From assembly GCA_016929205.1 (NCBI GenBank), contig JAFGJF010000265.1:1-9700 (forward strand): a DNA stretch of 9,700 bases, read 5' to 3'. The translations under genes were made by a program, and so were the position numbers. Positions 6,873-9,700 of this stretch are shown here, one piece after another. Numbering within the stretch: the first letter of the stretch is position 1; each line of letters opens with the position of its first letter. The notes beneath the pieces were generated by a model. That model was given only the letters and a program-made list of their open reading frames with translations. It did no database searches and was not told where the DNA came from. Source of the DNA: Anaerolineae bacterium. Its GTDB lineage: Bacteria; Chloroflexota; Anaerolineae; JAFGEY01.

Positions 6873-8072
6873 TTATGCTGTTACCCGAGGCGATTTCATG
6901 ATCTCGTCCAGGACAACAGTGGCATAACATCCTGGCGGTAGCACAAACGAGATCATCAACCCGTCGTCATACCATATTTTGCTTTCGCGCAAGGGAAAGC
7001 GCAAGGGGCGGCGCGCGCCTTTGAACTTGGCTGCGCGCCAGTCGTCCAAGGTTAGGGATTCTTGGTCCAGGATGTGTTGTTCCATCTCGCCCGGCACACC
7101 TTTGGGCATCGTCATCTTGAAACCGAACAAAGGTCCTGAGGGGCTGATTTCAAGCGCATCCGCTCGTGGTTGCTCGATCTCGGGATCTTGAACGTCAAAG
7201 ACAGCGCCTTTGTCATGAATCCAGGCTAGGTCGCCGACCACGAGCCGGTCGATTGCATCCAGACGGCGTGCGAGCAGGCGGTTGAACAACGTGCTCTGAT
7301 AAGCCGAGATAAAGAATTTGCGCATTTTGTATGGAATGCTGCGCGTGGCACGTTCACTGTTCTCTGGCCGATCGAGCAGCGTGTGAACAACCCGTCGCTC
7401 ATTCTGCATCTGTTTGGGCCACACATCCAACGCTTCTTTCAATTTGCCGTCCTGGTACAGTTGGCGGGCGCGCTGAATGGGAGTTGTTTCTGCAGGATGA
7501 GGCATACCGACAAAGCGATCGATAAACGATTTTGTGTCGCCCAGGACCAGCGCTCGCCCGAGCAAGTCCGTGTCGCCTCGAACGCCGAAACGTTGTTCGC
7601 CAAAACGATTCGGCACACCGCGCTGCGCCAATACGTCGAGGATGGCTTGTGCAATGGGCTGTGCACCGGGGGGCACGTCACGCACGCGGATCGTAAATTG
7701 ATTACCCCGCAAATGACCGATTTTGAGCTTGTTTGTGTGTTGGCTGACGTTCAGAATACGAATGCCTGGCAATTCGAGTTTTTCGATTTCGGCTGGAAGC
7801 ACGTGTTCTATAGAAAGTGTCTGCACAGTCACGGCATGGGCGTCTTTTAATCCCGCGTACCCTATCGATCGTGGATCGATCCCCAGTGCCTTGGCAATGC
7901 GTCGTGTGGCTTCAAAGGTAGGTATACCCTCTTTTTCGATATCGATATAGGTGTGCTGGCCGTGGCCGCATGGCGTGTATAGCGGCAGCTCTGTGACACA
8001 AAAGTCGGCATTAAAGACTTTTGTTTTGCCGCCAATGCCTGGTAGATTAGCAGTCAGGTATTGTTTTTCCAT
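6873..8072 (-). CDS. truD: tRNA pseudouridine(13) synthase TruD
   Basis: TruD converts uridine 13 in the D-arm of certain tRNAs, such as tRNA-Glu, to pseudouridine in the cytoplasm. The 399-aa protein shows the family blocks in order: NADFCVTELP (21-30), AGLKDAHAVTVQ (73-84) with catalytic Asp77, LRGNQFTIRVRD (121-132), GVPNRFGEQRFG (152-163), KFFISAYQSTLFNRLL (252-267), GPLFGFKMTMPKG (313-325) and a C-terminal RPLRFPLRE (355-363). The TRUD insertion domain lies in the middle. It is about 50 residues longer than the 349-aa E. coli enzyme. The ribosome site AAAAGGGA (8079-8086) lies 6 nt before the ATG and supports this start. The gene stands alone with its own promoter and is divergent from the membrane protein-selA pair. 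No clear hairpin with a U tract follows its stop. Confidence 0.96.
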   Translation of the reverse strand: MEKQYLTANLPGIGGKTKVFNADFCVTELPLYTPCGHGQHTYIDIEKEGIPTFEATRRIAKALGIDPRSIGYAGLKDAHAVTVQTLSIEHVLPAEIEKLELPGIRILNVSQHTNKLKIGHLRGNQFTIRVRDVPPGAQPIAQAILDVLAQRGVPNRFGEQRFGVRGDTDLLGRALVLGDTKSFIDRFVGMPHPAETTPIQRARQLYQDGKLKEALDVWPKQMQNERRVVHTLLDRPENSERATRSIPYKMRKFFISAYQSTLFNRLLARRLDAIDRLVVGDLAWIHDKGAVFDVQDPEIEQPRADALEISPSGPLFGFKMTMPKGVPGEMEQHILDQESLTLDDWRAAKFKGARRPLRFPLRESKIWYDDGLMISFVLPPGCYATVVLDEIMKSPRVTA

Positions 8073-8104
8073 CGTAAATCCCTTTTGTTGCCAAGATGCC
8101 GTTC

Positions 8105-8133
8105 ATTTTACACCTGTTTTCGTCATCTGTCGA
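8105..8133 (-). promoter_or_regulatory. Predicted sigma70-type promoter of truD
   Basis: On the minus strand TCGACA (8128-8133, 5 of 6 matches) and TAAAAT (8105-8110, 5 of 6) are separated by exactly 17 nt. Predicted initiation is near 8098, giving a leader of about 26 nt that contains the truD ribosome site. A short inverted repeat (TCTGT, 3 nt, ACAGA at 8126-8138) covers the -35 box and could be a protein-binding site, but it is short enough to be chance. Confidence 0.65.
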
Positions 8134-8176
8134 ACAGACTCTAGAGCCAATAGTAGCCGCAAAATTTGTTTTCAGG

Positions 8177-8182
8177 TATAAT
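8177..8182 (+). promoter_or_regulatory. Predicted -10 box of the membrane protein-selA unit
   Basis: A perfect TATAAT ends 7 nt before the ATG at 8190, so transcription would begin on or within a base or two of the start codon. No good -35 is seen at 16-18 nt spacing (TAGCCG is the best, 3 of 6). There is no ribosome site in the 7-nt gap. The spacing is that of leaderless genes. Confidence 0.5.
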
Positions 8183-8189
8183 ACGGTAT

Positions 8190-8594
8190 ATGTCATCAAA
8201 AAAGGCTGACCCAATAACTCGAGATAGACATTGGATATGGTACGTTGTTTTTTTGGCGCTCATTGCCTGGTTGGCTTTGTGGGGCGTCATCCAGCTTGCA
8301 GTCAATTCAGCGACCAAACTGCTTTTTTTCGTGTTGCTGTTTTTGGCCATCGTCAGCACATTTATGCCGGCGGTTGCCTATCTGAATGCCCGCTTTGGAC
8401 GATTTTGTAGCGTTCGTGTTTTCAGAGTGCGATTTGTTCGCCAAAGCATACAGATAGGCCTTTTTGTGGTCGTTATTGCCTGGCTGCAAATGCAGCGCGT
8501 TCTCACTTTGGCCATCGCGCTCGTTTTGATCGGGGTCTTGATTTTAACCGAAATGTTTGCGATGACACGGGAACCTCCTGTGAAAGGATCATAG
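8190..8594 (+). CDS. Uncharacterised four-helix integral membrane protein
   Basis: I do not recognise this 134-aa protein. A polar, basic N-terminus (about 15 residues, starting MSSKKADPITR) is followed by four hydrophobic stretches at about residues 18-38, 43-65, 86-101 and 104-122. Basic residues cluster between helices 2 and 3 (ARFGRFCSVRVFRVRFVRQ). By the positive-inside rule both ends and this loop should face the cytoplasm. It has no signal peptide distinct from helix 1 and no catalytic or metal motif that I can see. The ATG at 8190 is preferred because TATAAT ends 7 nt before it; a TTG at 8166 extends the frame but lies upstream of the predicted transcript start. The stop is 22 nt before selA on the same strand, so the two are probably co-transcribed. 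A link to selenium metabolism is possible, but nothing in the protein itself shows it. Confidence 0.75.
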   Translation: MSSKKADPITRDRHWIWYVVFLALIAWLALWGVIQLAVNSATKLLFFVLLFLAIVSTFMPAVAYLNARFGRFCSVRVFRVRFVRQSIQIGLFVVVIAWLQMQRVLTLAIALVLIGVLILTEMFAMTREPPVKGS

Positions 8595-8616
8595 GTGGGA
8601 TGCAGGATCACAGGTC

Positions 8617-9700
8617 ATGACAGTGCAAGATGAATTGCGAAATCTGCCCAGTGTGGACAAGGTTTTGCAAGTGGCTGCTGCTCAAGAGTGGGAGCAGTTG
8701 TATGGCCGCACCGTGGTCGTCGAATCGATCCGTCAGGCGTTATCAGATAGCCGAAGCCTGATCTTACAGGGCCAGCACTGCCCATCGGAGCAGGAATTGG
8801 CCGGTACGATCGCACGCATCTTGAACGAACGGGTGCAGCCGACGCTTGTGCCGGCGATCAATGCCACGGGAATCGTCATCCATACCAACCTGGGGCGCGC
8901 GCCTCTGTGTGAGGCCGCATTGGAAGCGATGGTAGCTGTTGGACAAGGCTACAGCAACCTCGAGTACGATTTGAAAGCGGGCCGGCGCGGTTCGCGATAT
9001 GTCCACGCCGAACACTTGATCTGCCGTCTGACCGGTGCCGAGGCGGCATTGGTGGTCAACAACAATGCCGGGGCCGTGTTCTTGACTCTGGCGGCTTTGG
9101 CCAGGGGACGAGAGGTGATCATCTCCCGCGGACAGCTCGTCGAAATCGGTGGCGGATTCCGTATCCCCGATGTCATGCGCGAAAGCGGAGCCAAACTGGT
9201 GGAGGTTGGAACGACCAATCGCACGCATCTGCGCGATTATGAACAGGCCATCACTCCAGACACGGCGATGTTGATGCTGGCTCACCAGAGCAATTTTCGG
9301 GTGAGTGGTTTTACGGTACAGGTGCCGGCACACGCGTTGGTTGAGTTGGGACGGGCCCACGGGGTGATCGTCTACGAGGACTTGGGAAGTGGCACCCTAT
9401 TGCCAACCGAAACCATCGGCTTTAAGCACGAACCGATGGTGCAGCAAGCCATCGCCTCTGGATTGGATCTGGTCTCCTTTAGTGGCGACAAGTTACTGGG
9501 TGCTCCACAAGCGGGGATCCTGGCCGGCAAAAAAAATGTCATCGCGCGGCTGCGCCATTTTCCCTTGACGCGCGCGCTGCGGGTAGACAAAACGACGCTG
9601 GCTGGCCTTCAGGCCACTTTGTTGCATTACCTGAAAGGCGACGCCGAGCGAGCCATTCCGATTTGGCAGATGATGTCTGCTTCGCCTGACGAGTTGAAAC
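8617..9700 (+). CDS. selA: L-seryl-tRNA(Sec) selenium transferase SelA (partial, cut by window end)
   Basis: SelA is a PLP enzyme that converts Ser-tRNA(Sec) to Sec-tRNA(Sec) using selenophosphate, the bacterial route to selenocysteine. The 361 codons present form one open frame that runs off the edge. By comparison with the 463-aa E. coli protein, about 100 residues are missing. Visible features are the N-terminal tRNA-binding helical part, LPAINATGIVIHTNLGRAPL-like opening of the catalytic core (VPAINATGIVIHTNLGR at 78-94), VNNNAGAVFLTL (147-158), GTTNRTHLRDY (198-208), EDLGSGTL (254-261), and the PLP-lysine motif SFSGDKLLGAPQAG (287-300) with Lys292. Most family members have Gly-Gly-Pro where this has Gly-Ala-Pro. 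The ATG at 8617 follows AGGA (8604-8607) by 9 nt. It is downstream of a small membrane protein gene, and its presence predicts selB, selC and selD elsewhere. Confidence 0.97.
   Translation, partial: MTVQDELRNLPSVDKVLQVAAAQEWEQLYGRTVVVESIRQALSDSRSLILQGQHCPSEQELAGTIARILNERVQPTLVPAINATGIVIHTNLGRAPLCEAALEAMVAVGQGYSNLEYDLKAGRRGSRYVHAEHLICRLTGAEAALVVNNNAGAVFLTLAALARGREVIISRGQLVEIGGGFRIPDVMRESGAKLVEVGTTNRTHLRDYEQAITPDTAMLMLAHQSNFRVSGFTVQVPAHALVELGRAHGVIVYEDLGSGTLLPTETIGFKHEPMVQQAIASGLDLVSFSGDKLLGAPQAGILAGKKNVIARLRHFPLTRALRVDKTTLAGLQATLLHYLKGDAERAIPIWQMMSASPDELK

Noticed and set aside
6822..6941. Possible selenocysteine readthrough of the CBS-ACT gene at its TGA, giving a Cys-Sec pair and about 39 more codons
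   Set aside because: The ACT domain is complete before the TGA, the extension runs antisense into truD, and no SECIS-like hairpin is seen after the TGA. The open extension is short enough to be chance.
1..9700. tRNA genes, CRISPR arrays, insertion sequences, prophage or defence genes
   Set aside because: By eye there are no repeat-spacer series, no transposase or integrase motifs, and no cloverleaf-like segment in the short intergenic gaps.

Overview
The window reads as an ordinary bacterial chromosome segment with moderate GC, tight gene packing and no sign of phage, plasmid, insertion sequence or CRISPR. The best taxonomic guess is a Gram-negative-type, CIRCE/HrcA-regulated lineage outside the Proteobacteria, most likely Chloroflexota (Anaerolineae-like). 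The basis is the hrcA-grpE-dnaK-dnaJ order, a DnaK that carries the early insertion seen in Gram-negative-type Hsp70s, and the mix of neighbours. This is an inference from general family knowledge, not from a database comparison.

Positions 1-5012 hold a complete heat-shock chaperone operon on the minus strand. A strong housekeeping promoter (TTGACA, 17-nt spacer, TATTAT with extended -10) overlaps a perfect CIRCE operator. The genes follow in the order hrcA (repressor), grpE (nucleotide exchange factor), dnaK (Hsp70) and dnaJ (Hsp40), and the operon ends in a long stem terminator just after dnaJ. HrcA binds CIRCE and represses its own operon. DnaJ delivers substrates and stimulates DnaK ATPase, and GrpE releases ADP.

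Positions 5032-6824 hold two plus-strand genes that diverge from the chaperone operon. The first is a ROK-family sugar kinase (glucokinase-like). The second is a CBS-CBS-ACT regulatory protein of the AcuB type. Convergent to them, on the minus strand, is truD (tRNA pseudouridine-13 synthase, 6873-8072), with its own recognisable promoter.

Divergent from truD, on the plus strand, a small four-helix membrane protein of unknown function (8190-8594) is followed 22 nt later by selA (selenocysteine synthase). selA runs off the right edge. Its presence implies that the organism makes selenocysteine.

I found no clearly new biological system. The points most worth checking are start-site architecture (two promoters whose -10 boxes sit almost on the start codon, suggesting leaderless mRNAs), a UGA-ended micro-ORF that overlaps the selA start, and the uncharacterised membrane protein paired with selA. 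No stretch longer than 300 bases lacks a gene.
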